Assembly: GCA_963575745.1 (NCBI GenBank)
Contig: CAUYUJ010000891.1
Location: 1-64,000, forward strand
From: Prorocentrum cordatum
Taxonomy: Eukaryota > Sar > Dinophyceae > Prorocentrales > Prorocentraceae
Length of the DNA: 64,000 bases
Direction: 5' to 3'
A program made the translations under genes and the position numbers. This document shows positions 1-10,261 of this stretch, piece by piece; position 1 is the first letter of the stretch; every line of letters begins with the position of its first letter. Below the pieces are notes generated by a model, which saw only the letters and a list, made by a program, of their open reading frames with translations, was not told the origin of the DNA and did no database searches.

Positions 1-36
1 TCCTCCTCCTCCTCCTCCTCCTCCTCCTCCTCCTCC
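1..36. repeat. (TCC)n microsatellite at the window edge
   Basis: Pure TCC triplets run from the first base, so the tract probably continues outside the window. Confidence 0.95.
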
Positions 37-199
37 TTGATCCCTCCTCTCCGGGGGGGCGCATCGAGCCCCGATCGCCCACTCGGCGCCGATGGGGGCC
101 CGATAGCCCGCCCAGGCACATGCCGCTTCGCTACCTTGGGGCCCCTCGCCGATGCCTCGGCGATGGATCGCCGATCCCAGCTCGACGCTCCCCCCAGCC

Positions 200-254
200 A
201 TCCTCCTCCTCCTCCTCCTCCTCCTCCTCCTCCTCCTCCTCCTCCTCCTCCTCC
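200..254. repeat. (TCC)n microsatellite
   Basis: About 18 uninterrupted TCC triplets. All frames through it are open and give homopolymers (Ser, Pro or Leu), so the open frames crossing it are not evidence of a gene. Confidence 0.95.
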
Positions 255-1208
255 CGCTCGCTGGTTCTCCGCGGCCGGTCGGTCGGTCGGCGAAGACCGC
301 TGGTCCCCGCGGCCTGTCCCAAAAGGGTGGAGCGTCACGAGTTTCGAGGGCCTGGGCTTTTCCCGCTTTTCTTCTTGGCGTTCCGGCCCGATCCGCCCGC
401 AGTTCCGAGACGGATCCCAGGGTCTGCTGCTTAAGTACCTCCAGAGCCCCCTGATCCGGGCGGCGGAAGATTGCCATACTTACCGAGACGTACGGTCATA
501 TTTTTTTTTGTGTGCTCGCCGTGCCGCGCCGCCAGTTCTGGCCTCAATACGCTTCGGCGCGCCACGCGCGTTGACCTCGCCCCAGTCCCCGAGCATCACC
601 AGACCGAGCCTTTCCCAGCCTCCCGTCACACGACGCAGAGCGACACGTTGTCAATCTGCAAGGCTTGGGGCGTCGCAGGGGCCGGCGCTGCGAAACGGTA
701 ATTCAGCAACGTGTCGTAGCCGCATGCTTGTCTTTGGGATTGGCATCGCCTTGTCTGGGTGCTGGTCTCGAGGGTGTCTGCTGATTCTGGAGGCAGAGCC
801 CCATGAGTGTCGTCGCCTTGTGCCTGCAAATCTTTGGGATAGGGATGCGTTCGGGGCTAGTTTGAAGAGTGAAGAGGAGCAGCACGCAGACGCAAAAAGA
901 GAGAGCGGGAGAGAGGCAGAGGTCGCAACAATTCGGCGAGCCGCAGTCCATCTGGCGCGAGGGCTGCAAACGCCCTCCACGCCAACCTCATGTAAAGGGA
1001 TGGGCCGCTGTGCGAACAGGGGTGGGGAGACTATCTCCACCCTGGCGCGGGGCGCGGTCTGTGGGGACCCCGACCCGGAGGCAGGAACGTGGCGTAGCGA
1101 TGAGGGCGAGGCTCGCCGCTGCTGCACACCCGCCAGCAGAGAGACGCCTCCCGTACCCACGATTCGGCATGCGTGAAGTGGCGCCCTGGCAGTCCAGACA
1201 CCCCGTTT
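255..1208. other. Unassigned sequence
   Basis: Mixed-composition DNA. Open frames exist on both strands, but none has a recognisable domain and several overlap each other. I see no repeat or RNA gene here. Confidence 0.5.
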
Positions 1209-1355
1209 GCCTCCAGGGTGCCCTACGTCTCTTGGGTTTCGATGGTTTTTGCTGTGGAGGGCGCGACGCTCCCACACGCCAGACATCGATGGACGTCTTG
1301 GGGTCCCAGCGTTGGGTTTCCTGTGGGAGGGTTCCTTGTGGTCGAGCTCCTGCTG
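1209..1355 (+). repeat. Dispersed ~150-bp repeat, copy 1
   Basis: This stretch matches 4792-4940 along its whole length. Shared blocks include CCTCCAGGGTGCCCT, TTGGGTTTCGATGGTTTT and TTGGGTTTC followed by a GTGG-rich end. Divergence is moderate and without long gaps. The family is unknown. Confidence 0.75.
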
Positions 1356-1532
1356 TAGCGGCGTCGCCTCGGGGCAACCCCCGCAGCGGCCCCACGAGAG
1401 GAGGGGCAGCGGAACCGAGGCCCACAGCTCACGAGGCCCACAGGTCACGAGGGCTGACTGGATAGGCCTCCCAGGGCGTGGCCGCCCAGGGCGATGCACC
1501 GCCAGCGCTGGTTGAGAAGCGGCGCCCTAGGC

Positions 1533-1715
1533 CTCCTCCCTCCTCCTCCTCCTCATCCTACTTCTCCCCTCCCTCCTCCTCCTCCTCCTCCTCCTCTTCC
1601 TCTTCCTCTTCCTCCTCCTCCTCCTCCTCCTCCTTCTCCTCCTCCCTCCTCCTCCTCCTCCTCCCTCCTCCTCCTGCCTCTCCTCCTCCGCCTCCTCCTC
1701 CTCCTCTTGCGTTCT
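1533..1715. repeat. Imperfect (TCC)n tract
   Basis: About 180 bp of TCC triplets with TTCC, CCTC and CG interruptions. It is a polypyrimidine strand throughout. Confidence 0.95.
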
Positions 1716-2400
1716 TTCGCAGCCCCGGAGGGACGGCCCCAGGGAGGCGACAGGCCAGAAGTCCTGTTGCAGGTCGTCCCAGGCCGCCTGTGCACGGTGG
1801 AGCCTGTCAAGCAAAAGAGCTTGCTGGTCGTAAACGTGCTGGAGAGAGATTAGGGCAACGTGGTCGGCTCGCTGGGGCAAGGCGTTGGTGCTAACGACGA
1901 GGCCCGCCTCTTTGTCACCGTCAGGTTGTCGTGTAGTCGATGACAAGTGTTTCGTGAGGGTCGGCCTGCGGTCGGAATGCTGGGTGCCCGAAGCGCCGTG
2001 CCCAGTGTCGGTGGTGGCGCTTGGCCGTTCGCTGCTCTCCGCACCCTGGTGGGAGGAGGAGGAGGAGGAGGAGGAGGAGGAGGAGGAGGAGGGGAGGAGG
2101 GGAGGAGGAGGAGGAGTTGGCCTGATGGCGGTTGGAGCTGGTGACGATGGTGTGGACAGGGGGATCGCGAGCCGCCTGGTCCTGTCCGTCGACGGGACGC
2201 GCTTGGCGCGCGCCGTGCGGGTCAGCGTGGTCGCTGGACTCGTCGCCGTCACCGTCGTTCACGGAGGCGGCGAGCCCGAGCCGATCCAGGTCGTCTCCGT
2301 CGAAGTAATCGAGCTGGCCCGACCTCGGATCGCCGAGGTGGTGGAAGTAGCCATGTCTGTGTGGGCCGTCGGGGTGATCGGGGCCGCCTACTGAGCCTGT
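1716..2400 (-). CDS. Possible coding fragment, unknown protein, broken by a GGA tract
   Basis: On the minus strand the non-repeat parts read like protein. About 2120-2400 gives an acidic, His/Asp-rich stretch (for example GQLDYFDGDDLDRLG). About 1720-1900 gives a Leu/Gln/Ala-rich stretch that could be helical (for example LISLQHVYDQQALLL). The two lie in different frames, joined across the (GGA)n tract at 2049-2118, so either the tract has shifted the frame or these are separate exons. I recognise no family. No start codon or splice site can be fixed with confidence. It may be a decayed gene or chance. Confidence 0.25.
2049..2118. repeat. (GGA)n microsatellite
   Basis: About 70 bp of GGA triplets with GGGG interruptions; the complement of the TCC tracts elsewhere. 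Confidence 0.95.
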
Positions 2401-2635
2401 TGGTTCGTTCCCGCCCTGGTCTGTGGTGAGAAAGGTGGGCTTCGTCTTTCGAAGTTCGGCCCTAAAGTATCCCGCTCTTCTGTCACGCGAGGGGAGCGTC
2501 TGGTGACGTCGGTCATAGATGGTGACGGCCGTGCAGTGGAGGATTGCGGCGAGTGTAAGTCGCCCACTTGGCGTATAGAGAGAGAGGGTGGGACAGACAT
2601 ATTAAAATAAATCAACTATATATCTATATATAGAA

Positions 2636-2875
2636 AGAGACAGAGAGAGAGAGCGAAACAAGGAGGGAGAGGGAGAGAAAACGAGAGAGAGAGAGAGAGA
2701 TGAGGGACAGGGGAGGCCGATTCACAGCCTGCGTGGGCCCTGGTGCGGCTCCTCCGTTTGGTTCTCTTTCTTTTTTTGTTTCGCTCTCCCTCTCTCTTTC
2801 TCGTTCTCTTTGTCTCTCTCTCTCTCTCTCTCTTTTGTTCTGTCTCTATCGATCGCTCTGTCTCTTTTTTCCCGA
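2636..2875. repeat. GA-rich then CT-rich dinucleotide tracts
   Basis: 2636-2700 is (GA)n and 2765-2870 is (CT)n, separated by about 60 bp of mixed sequence. The opposed polypurine and polypyrimidine arms could pair as a loose hairpin. Confidence 0.9.
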
Positions 2876-2997
2876 CCTGGGCTCTGCCTAGAATCTAGAA
2901 GGGTTCTTACCGTGTAAGCTTAAGGGGCGGGGCAGTGTTCTCCGGCCCGGGCGGTTCCCCCGGCATCCGCCCCGCGGTTCCCCAAGTTACGTCCCCT

Positions 2998-3745
2998 TAG
3001 CTTGGCGTTGCGTATATCATCTTAGCTTAGCCTAGCTTAACTTAGCTTAACTTAGCTTAGCGTAGCTTAGCTTAGCCTAGCCTTGCTTAGCTTAGCTTGG
3101 CGTGGCTTAGCCTGGCCTAGCCTATCTTAGCTTAGCAGCTTAGCGCAGCGCAGCGCAGCGCAGCATTAGCATGGCATAGCATAGCATCGCATATCATAGC
3201 ATATCATATCACATCAACGCGCAGCATAGCATGGTATACCATAGTATAGCATCGCATAGCGCAGCATAGCATAGCATAGCAGAGCTTGGCTTAGCATAGC
3301 ACGGTGCAGCATAGCATAACATAGCATAGCATAGCATATCGAAGCATAGCATAGCATATCATAGCGTAGCGCAACATAGCATAGCATAGCATCGCGCAGC
3401 ATAGCATCTCATATCATAGCATAACACAGCATAGCGCAGCATGGCACTTCACAGCATAGCCTAGCATAGCCTAGCATAGCCTAGCATAGCATCGCATAGC
3501 GCAGCATAACATAGCATAGCATAGCATCGCATAGCGCAGCATAGCAACTCATGCATCACATAGCGCCGCATAGCATAGCATAGCATAGCCTAGCATAACA
3601 CAGCGCAGCCGAGCGTACCCTAGCATAGCATAGCATAGCGCAGCATAGCACATCATATCATATCATATCATGACGCAGCATGCCATAACATAGATGCAGC
3701 ATAGCATAGGATAACATCGCATAACGCAGCATCGGCAGAGCCACG
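2998..3745. repeat. Pentanucleotide satellite (TAGCT then TAGCA)
   Basis: Roughly 750 bp of degenerate 5-bp repeats. The left third is mainly CTTAG units. From about 3130 the unit changes to CATAG, with CGCAG and TATCA variants. The slow drift along the array is typical of a satellite growing by slippage. It carries no gene; minus-strand frames through it give Met/Tyr/Ala/Cys repeats. Confidence 0.95.
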
Positions 3746-3914
3746 GGGGCCTCCGGGGCCCGCCTCGGGGACCTCTCTTCGGCCGCCTCGCGGCCCTCTT
3801 CGGGCACTTTGACGGCGCTCTCGGGCCGCCTCGGGGCCCTCTCGCCACCCCCCCTCCTCATCCTCCGCCGTCCTCGCCCCCGTCCTCGCCCTCCGCCTCC
3901 TCCCTCTCATCCTT

Positions 3915-4075
3915 CGCTTGAACGAAGGATTGCAAAAAAAACCCAAGGATTGCAAAAAAAACAAGGATTGCAAAATAACCAAGGTTTTCTTGCAATCCTT
4001 CGTTCATGGGTTTTTTTGCACTCCTTCGTTCAAGGATTTTGCAATCCTTCGGTTTTTTTGCAATCCATTCTTCCC
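3915..4075. repeat. Direct and inverted copies of GGATTGCAAAAAA
   Basis: Three direct copies of AAGGATTGCAAAA (3925-3985) face at least three inverted copies of TTTTTGCAATCCTT-like sequence (3990-4075). GAACGAAGGATTGCA at 3920 pairs with TGCAATCCTTCGTTC at 3992. The whole block can fold as nested hairpins. Confidence 0.85.
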
Positions 4076-4213
4076 TCTCTTTCTCACCCCCAGGTGTTCG
4101 CCCAAGGGGGTTCTATACAGCGGCTGGCGCGGCCGAGGCGATCCGGCTCCGTCTCTCCGTGCAGCTGCGGCCCGACCCGGCGCACGTTCCGATCCGATCC
4201 GCTCGCCCGGCTC

Positions 4214-4240
4214 GGTGTTGCTAGATCCTTTTTTTTTTGT

Positions 4241-4271
<31 letters not shown>

Positions 4272-4312
4272 TTCTCTATCTTTCTCTCTGTCTCTCTCTC
4301 TCTCTCTCTTTC

Positions 4313-4360
<48 letters not shown>

Positions 4361-4390
4361 GCTCTCTCTCTCTCTCTGCTTTTCTCTCGC
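4214..4390. repeat. (CT)n microsatellite
   Basis: About 170 bp of CT dinucleotides with TTTCT interruptions after a short poly-T run. Confidence 0.95.
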
Positions 4391-4791
4391 GCAGGGGAGA
4401 AGAGGAAAGAGGAGAAACGCCCTGGACTCTCGGCCGCCCCTCCTCCCCCCCCTTCGCCTCCCAGGAGTCCTCCCCCCCCGCCCACACCAGACTCCCGCCT
4501 CTCCCTGGACCGTTGCCGAGAGAGGGGCTCCCAGTCCTCCCCGATGGCCCCGCCCAGCTCCCGCTGAGTGGTTTCTCGTCTCCCCGCTGACTGCGACGAG
4601 CTGCCCAGGAGTGCCGCCGAGACGGGCGGCACCCCGAGTGCGCTCGCACCTCCAGAGCGACCCTCTGACGTGACGTGCAATGTTGCGCCCGGGCGCTCTC
4701 CCCTGCCTGCACGGAAGCTGCACACACAGGGCGCGGTTGGCTTGGGCAAGAGCTGGATACAGTGAAGGCCCGTGCCAAAGAGCACCCTGCT
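4391..4791. other. Unassigned sequence
   Basis: GC-rich non-repeat DNA. No domain, RNA gene or repeat recognised. Confidence 0.5.
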
Positions 4792-4940
4792 CGCCTCCAG
4801 GGTGCCCTGGGTTTCTTGGGTTTCGATGGTTTTGCGATGGAAAGCGTAACGCCCCCACACCAAAAATCAATGGAAGTCCTGGGGTCTCAGAGTTGGGTTT
4901 CTTGTGGAAGGTTTCATGTGGACTGGGCTCCACTGTATAC
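4792..4940 (+). repeat. Dispersed ~150-bp repeat, copy 2
   Basis: Second copy of the repeat at 1209-1355, in the same orientation. The 3.4 kb between the copies is dominated by simple repeats. Confidence 0.75.
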
Positions 4941-5210
4941 CTTAGCTGCCCCAGTACGCCCGTGTTCAAAACGTCGGTGTCAATGCGTTGCGTGTTAGCT
5001 CAACGTATTGGCCCCGCGTTTTGGCGAGCGTCTCGCGTCTTTCCTGCGCTCTCGGTCTGCGTGTTGAGCTCCGTGTATCGATACGCTACGTGTTGCGCGC
5101 TTTGCGCACCGGAGCAGCCAAGGGATGCACATATGGCCAGGTGCGCAGGGCTTCTGCACGTGCATTCCACGCGTGGTTTGTGGATGTTCCACGTGTTAAT
5201 CCAGCCATGT

Positions 5211-5302
5211 GCGAGGAGGAGGAGGAGGAGGAGGAGGACGAGGAGGAGGAGGAGGAGGAGGAGGAGGAGGAGGAGGACGAGGAGGAGGAGGAGGAGGAGG
5301 AG
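5211..5302. repeat. (GGA)n with GAC interruptions
   Basis: About 90 bp of GGA triplets, with GGACGA at two places. Confidence 0.95.
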
Positions 5303-5319
5303 CGTTTCCAACTGCCCAG

Positions 5320-5517
5320 TGTTGCAGGCTCTGCTCCCTCGTCCGCCGCTCGCCCCCTCCGCCCGTCGCCCTCCCCGCCGAAGTAATTATCGTTCCAGCC
5401 TCGGGCCCCCGAGGCCGTGGCGGCGGAGCTGACCCCGCTGTTCGCAGACGAGCCGAGCCCCGTGGCGGCGGGAAGGCGGGTAAAACCCTTGGGGAGGAGG
5501 GAGTGGAGGAGGAGGAG

Positions 5518-5562
<45 letters not shown>

Positions 5563-5830
5563 AACGAGGAAGGGGATAAGATCTTCCTTGGCCACCTTCC
5601 CGCTTCTCGGAGTAAACAGCGCCTTGTGTTCGCCGTCGCTGGCGTCGCTGTTTGCCAGCCATCGCTGAAGGGGGCCAGGGTAGGCAGGGGGGTGGTCCTC
5701 GCCAGAATCGTAGGGTTCTGGAGGAAGGACGGGCCTTTCGAGGGGGGGAGGGACCCGAGTTCTGGCAAGGGAGGGCAGCTTGCGACGCACAGGACCCGTG
5801 AATGACGCCCTCTCTCTTTCGTTAGTAGCA
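5320..5830 (-). CDS. Possible coding fragment, unknown protein, with a GTC triplet tract
   Basis: One minus-strand frame stays open through non-repeat DNA on both sides of a triplet tract (about 5510-5565). It reads like protein, for example RVPPPLERPVLPPEPYDSG and PLQRWLANSDASDGEHKALF on one side and GARGWNDNYFGGEGD on the other. The triplet tract encodes poly-Val in this frame. I recognise no family, and start, end and splicing are unknown. It could be one exon of a repeat-laden gene or a chance open frame in GC-rich DNA. Confidence 0.25.
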
Positions 5831-5989
5831 GTGGTGCGGGGAGGAGGAGGGGGAGCAGCGGGACATCCGTTATGCGCTTGCGTGTATTGTGAAAGCAGTG
5901 CGGCCTGTGCCGCCGACCCTGAAGGCGGGACCTCCCTGGGTACCCCCGCTGGCGCCCCCCGCCCAGGACCCGCCTGGACCACCCTCCCT

Positions 5990-6190
5990 CCCCGGGGACC
6001 CCCCCCCCCAGGACTCCCCCCCCCGCAGGAGGGACTCCTGCTCAGAAGGGACCTCCGCTCAGAGGGGGCCCGGGAGGGGAGGGGGGGTCGCGGGGATCCC
6101 GAGGGGGGGGGCGGCAATCTGACCCGGGACCCCCCGCCCCCAAGCACCCCCGTCACCCCTTTTACCCTCCCCCCCCCTTCAGGGGGGGGA
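5990..6190. repeat. C-run and G-run rich segment
   Basis: Several homopolymer runs of 7-9 C or G with little else. The pattern recurs at 52995-53100. Confidence 0.8.
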
Positions 6191-6215
6191 AATGCATGGG
6201 AATCGGCGTAACTAC

Positions 6216-6342
6216 GACGTTGCTTTTATTTGTTCGTTTCTAAATTTTCTTGGGACTGGCGACGACGACGGCGGCGGCGGCGGCGTCGACGACGACTGCG
6301 AAGACAGCGTCTCACACACGCCGAAGTGTCGGCGGATTCATA
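6216..6342 (+). repeat. GAC-triplet repeat family, copy 1
   Basis: Layout is a TTT-rich lead ending TTTTCTTGGGACT, then (GAC/GGC)n, then GCGTCTCACACACGCCGAAG and GGCGGATTCAT. The same layout is seen at 63648-63912 and, without the right end, at 53103-53280. The right end alone is at 54465-54500. Confidence 0.8.
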
Positions 6343-6381
6343 CATTCGCATTCGGCATTTCCCCGTCACGCGTGCAGGTAC

Positions 6382-6560
6382 CCGGAGATCTGGGCGCTGC
6401 AATGTGTTCCCTACTGGGCGTGTTCGCCCAGGTTTGGGCCCCGCCTCTCGCGCAAGCCGACCCGGCTCGAGAAATGCATCAAAAAGGTAAGAAGGTCCGC
6501 TCGATGGTCCCAGCCGTGTTTTGTCACGACGCCGGCTTTCCCGCGACGTTGCATCTCGGG
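6382..6560 (+). repeat. Introner-like repeat family, copy 1
   Basis: Begins AGGTACCCGGAGATCTGGGC. In the middle is the hairpin GGGCGTGTTCGCCC, followed by GACCCGGCTCGAGAAATG. It ends near GTTGCATCTCGGGG. Seven more copies occur in this window. The first bases (GGTACCC) match the 5' splice site of the intron at 52679 (GGTATCCC). Confidence 0.75.
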
Positions 6561-6665
6561 GCAGGCTCCGCAGGCGCGCGCGCCCAAGGACCGCGCCAGG
6601 GAGCACGAGCGAAGGAGGAGGAGCCCGGAGATCCCTCCCCCTCTTCCTCGCGAGGCGGCGTGAGA

Positions 6666-6755
6666 GCAGGAGGAGGAGGAGGAGGAGGAGGAGGAGGAGG
6701 AGGAGGAGGAGGAGGAGGAGGAGGAGGGGGGAGGAGGAGGAGGAGGAGGAGGTTA
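6666..6755. repeat. (GGA)n microsatellite
   Basis: About 90 bp of nearly pure GGA triplets. Confidence 0.95.
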
Positions 6756-7000
6756 AAGTAGCCCCGACCCCTCCCGTCCTGATTCGCCACGGATCGATCC
6801 CGTTTGCGAGGGCGGGCTATCCGAGAGAGCGCCCGTGCAGAGTGGCCTCCGCCCGTGCAGGCGGCAGAAAGAGAGGAGAGCGGCGAGCGGGCGGGGCCGG
6901 AGGGGGCGCCCCCGCTCCTCTGCGGCCGGCCTCTCACCGAGCGCCCCCGACAGGAATCCCCGGGAGATGGTAAAGTTTGGGGCTCTGGGGGGGATCTTGC

Positions 7001-7166
7001 TCAGGAGGGAGAAAAACACACACAGACACCATGAACCGGCGTTTCCCCAGGAAGTATGGGGAAATGTGGGGAGTGAGGGGGGAGACAGAAATTGAGAACA
7101 TATTGTAAAATGTGGGGGATCCGGTTATTTGTGTGTATTTATTTGCGTGTCCCAGGCCCCCTTCAA
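7001..7166 (+). repeat. Dispersed ~165-bp repeat, copy 1 of 3
   Basis: Shares order and spacing of blocks with 43018-43180 and 62793-62955: TCAGGAG, GAAAAACACA, CAGACAC, CCCCAGGAAGTATGGG, GAGAACATATTG and TTATTTGTGTGTATTTATTT, ending GTGTCCCAGG..CCCTTCA. No tail or terminal inverted repeat is evident. Confidence 0.85.
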
Positions 7167-7545
7167 ATGTGTATATAGATGTGTATATATATAAATCCAA
7201 GACTGCAGTGGTGCTTCGCGCCATGCACCTTCGTCCTTCGAGTTTCGCACGCGGGCAGCGTGCGTGCTCGTGCACGTGCGCGCGCGGATCTGCGCATACA
7301 TGTCATAGGCGCGCACGTGCATGCACGCCATACACATATAGACACATATGTATAGACATAGGTGTATCTATACGTGTGTGAGTATATTTATGCACGTACA
7401 CACAACTCTATTCAAATGTATATATATATATGTATATAATAAAGGTATAGTCCCGTGCTTGCGCATACATATGTTTCATGTTTACTTGGGCAGGTCTACG
7501 TGTACACAGATGCATGTCTATATACATCTGTATACATGTACGCGG
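7167..7545. repeat. TA/CA/TG-rich simple sequence
   Basis: Degenerate GTATATA, CACATA and TGCATG runs. A short non-repeat stretch at 7204-7232 (GTGCTTCGCGCCATGCAC) resembles 12530-12552. Confidence 0.85.
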
Positions 7546-7689
7546 TCGTGGCCACAGAGGGGGGGCCAGAAACGCAGTAAATGGCTCGCGAGTGCCGAAA
7601 GACTGGGGTAGGAGACGGCATGGAAGACTTGGCAGAATGTGGAACGGCGACCTGGGCTTACCAATGACCGTGTTTTAGGGACTATTGAA

Positions 7690-8270
7690 GGAGCCGTGTG
7701 AGGGTCTTGGGGGGCCTCGGGACCGTGTCGCAGCGGGGCTCGACGCTGAAGTTGTTTCGCGCCGCCGTCTGTTCTTGGGGGGCCTCGCGTTCAGAAGCCT
7801 CTCGTCACGTGGACCTTATTGGAGCCTCCCGGAGCCTTCTGAGGGCCTCTGTGCGACGTGGTGCAGTCCCGTTATGACTTGGGCCCGTCTTGGGGCACGT
7901 ATTGGCTCTGTTGGGCTGTCTTGGAGCTGTGTTCGGGCTCCTGGCCCATTTTGGGCCTGTCTTGGGCCCCTCTTCCGGCTTTTCGAACTTTTGTGGGGTC
8001 CTGGCGGGATCTTTTTGGGACTCTTGGGGGCCTCTTGGGGGCCTTTTGAGGGCCTCTTGGGGCTTCTCCGAGGCCTCTTGGGAACCTCCCCGGGGCCTCC
8101 TGGGGCCCTGTCGGGACTGTCTGGGGGCCCTCTTAGACATGTTGGGGGGCCTCTTGGGCCGGTTTGGGGCCCTCTTGGAGGTCGGTCTGTCCGGCCTTCT
8201 TAGTGCGATCTTGGGGGCCTCGTGGACCGTCTTGGAGCGTCGGGAAGCCGAAAAGGGAGAATCCTGAAAT
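7690..8270 (+). repeat. CTTGGGG-type repeat block 1
   Basis: Degenerate 18-24-bp units of the form CTTGGGGGCCTCTTGGG. The block ends in the conserved tail GTCTTGGAGCGTCGGGAAGC followed by CGAAAAGGG. The same tail ends the blocks at 10262-11215, 12058-12085 and 63170-63375. Confidence 0.9.
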
Positions 8271-8394
8271 CCCTCAAACACCAACGGAAAATTCATGATT
8301 TTTCCCGGCTGAGCCGGGTGAAATTCCGTGCCCAGCAGACTGACTGAACTGTCCTGGAGAGGCACTTTTGAGAACACATTCCAAACCGTTCGGG

Positions 8395-9182
8395 CACCGC
8401 AACCGCAACGAAATGACACATTTCAACCCGCCCGCGAGCGCAACCGCAACCGCAACTAGAAGACACATTTCAACCCGCCCGCGATCGCAACCGCAACCGC
8501 AAGAGGACACATTTCAACCCGCCCGCGGGCGCAACCGCAACCGCAACAGCAACTAGAGGACACATTTCAATCCGCCCGCGGGCGCAACCGCAACCGCAAC
8601 CGCAACTAGAGGACACAGTTCAACCCGCCCGTGGGCGCAACCGCAACCGCAACTAGAGGACACCTTTCAACCCGCCCGCGAGCGCAACCGCAACCGCAAC
8701 TAGAGGTCACATTTCAACCCGCCTGCGAGCGCAACTGTAGCCGCAACCGCAACTAGAGGACACATTTCAACCCGCCCGCGGGCGCAACCGTACCTGCAAC
8801 CGCAAATAGAGGACACATTTCAACCCGCCGCGGGCGCAACCGCAACCGCAAGAGGACACCTTTTCACCCGTCCGCGGGCGCAACCGCACCCGCAATTGCA
8901 ACCAGAGGACACATTTCAATCCGCCCGCGGGCGCAACCGCAACCGCAACAGCAACTAGAGGACACATTTCAGCCCGCCCGCGGGCGCAACCGTAATGGCA
9001 AATAGAGGACACATGTCAACCGTTGAACCCGCCCGTGGGCGCAACAGCAGCCGCAACCGCAACTAGAGGACACATTTCAACCCGCCCGCGGGCGCAACCG
9101 CAATTGCAACCGTAACCGGAGGACACATTTCAACCCGCCCGCGGGCGCAACCGCAACCGCAACTAGAGGACACATTTCACCC
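8395..9182. repeat. 47-bp minisatellite, about 17 copies
   Basis: Each unit holds GAGGACACATTTCAACCCGC, then CCGCGGGC, then ACCGCAACCGCAAC and TAGA. Units vary mostly by gain or loss of an ACCGCA hexamer. CCCGCGGGC in each unit is self-complementary. Both strands carry open frames through parts of it, but these are by-products of the repeat. Confidence 0.95.
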
Positions 9183-9324
9183 ACGCGTGATTGTTTGCGG
9201 AGAGGGTGGCGGGCGGGCAGAAGTCCACGGGGGATCGTCTGCGCGGGCACTCGCGCGTGAGCTGCACGTAGAAGGAGGCGCGTAAGCGCCCTCTTTTTCA
9301 CCTGATATGCCGCGCGAGCGACCT

Positions 9325-10245
9325 GCGTGAGGTGGAGGAGGAGGAGGACGAGGAGGAGGAGGAGGAGGAGGAGGAGGAGGAGGAGGAGGAGGCGGACGCA
9401 GAACTCTCGCGGATTTGTCCTTTGCGAAGCAGGCCCCAGAGCTCTCGACCTATTTCCTGGGGCCCTTTGGGTGACGGAGTGGACGGGTGCCGGACTCATG
9501 GGTCCTCCCGCCAGAGGTCTGACAAGGAGGAGGCCCCAGCGCGCGGCCGCCCTGCGACGTTTTTGGGAAGTGAAGGAAGGTGGAGGAGGAGGCCGCGGAG
9601 GCACAAGAGGACGGCGAGGAGGGGGGTGAGGAGGAGGAGGAGAAGGAGGAGGAGGAGGAGGAGGACGAGGAGGAGGAGGAGGAGGAGGAGGAGGAGGAGG
9701 AGGAGGAGGAGGGAGGAGGAGGGGAGGAGGAGGAGGAGGAGAGGAGGAGGAGGAGCAGGAGGAGGAGGAGCGGCGGAGGAGGAGGAGGAGGAGAAGGAGG
9801 AGGAGGAGGTCGAGGGCGGAGATGCAGAGGAACGGGGGGTGCAGGAGCACGAGGAAGATGAGGAGGAGGGAGAGGAAGAGGAGGGCGAGGGGGAGCGGGC
9901 AGAGGAGGATGTGCAGGACGGCCAGGAGGAGGAGGAGGAGGAGGAGGAGAAGGAGGGGAAGGTAGAGGAGGAGGAGGAGGCGGAGGAGGAGGAGGAGCAT
10001 GGCGACGGCGACGATGAGAAGGGGGATGCAGAGGCGGTCGTGCTCCAGGGGATTGCATACAGGAGCAGGTGCCGATGGAGGAGGGAACCTGGCGGTACGA
10101 TAGGAAGATGGAGGGCCAGGAGGATGCGAAGGAAAGTGGGCCAGGAGGCCGATGAGGAGGACGACGAGGAGGAGGACGAGGAGGAGCAGGATGAGGAGGA
10201 GGAGGCTGCGGTTCTGCGCCGCGACATTGCAGCAGGGAGTCCCCA
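9325..10245. repeat. Compound (GGA)n region
   Basis: About 900 bp dominated by GGA and GAGGAC triplets, with non-repeat islands at about 9405-9580, 9820-9920 and 10010-10150. Very long Glu-rich (plus) and Ser/Pro/Leu-rich (minus) frames cross it and are artefacts of the triplet repeat. Confidence 0.95.
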
Positions 10246-10261
10246 TTCCACGCTGCTGCCT

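Noticed and set aside
8395-9182. Regularly spaced repeats resembling a CRISPR array
   Set aside because: There are no unique spacers; the whole 47-bp unit repeats. This is a minisatellite, and the sequence is eukaryotic.
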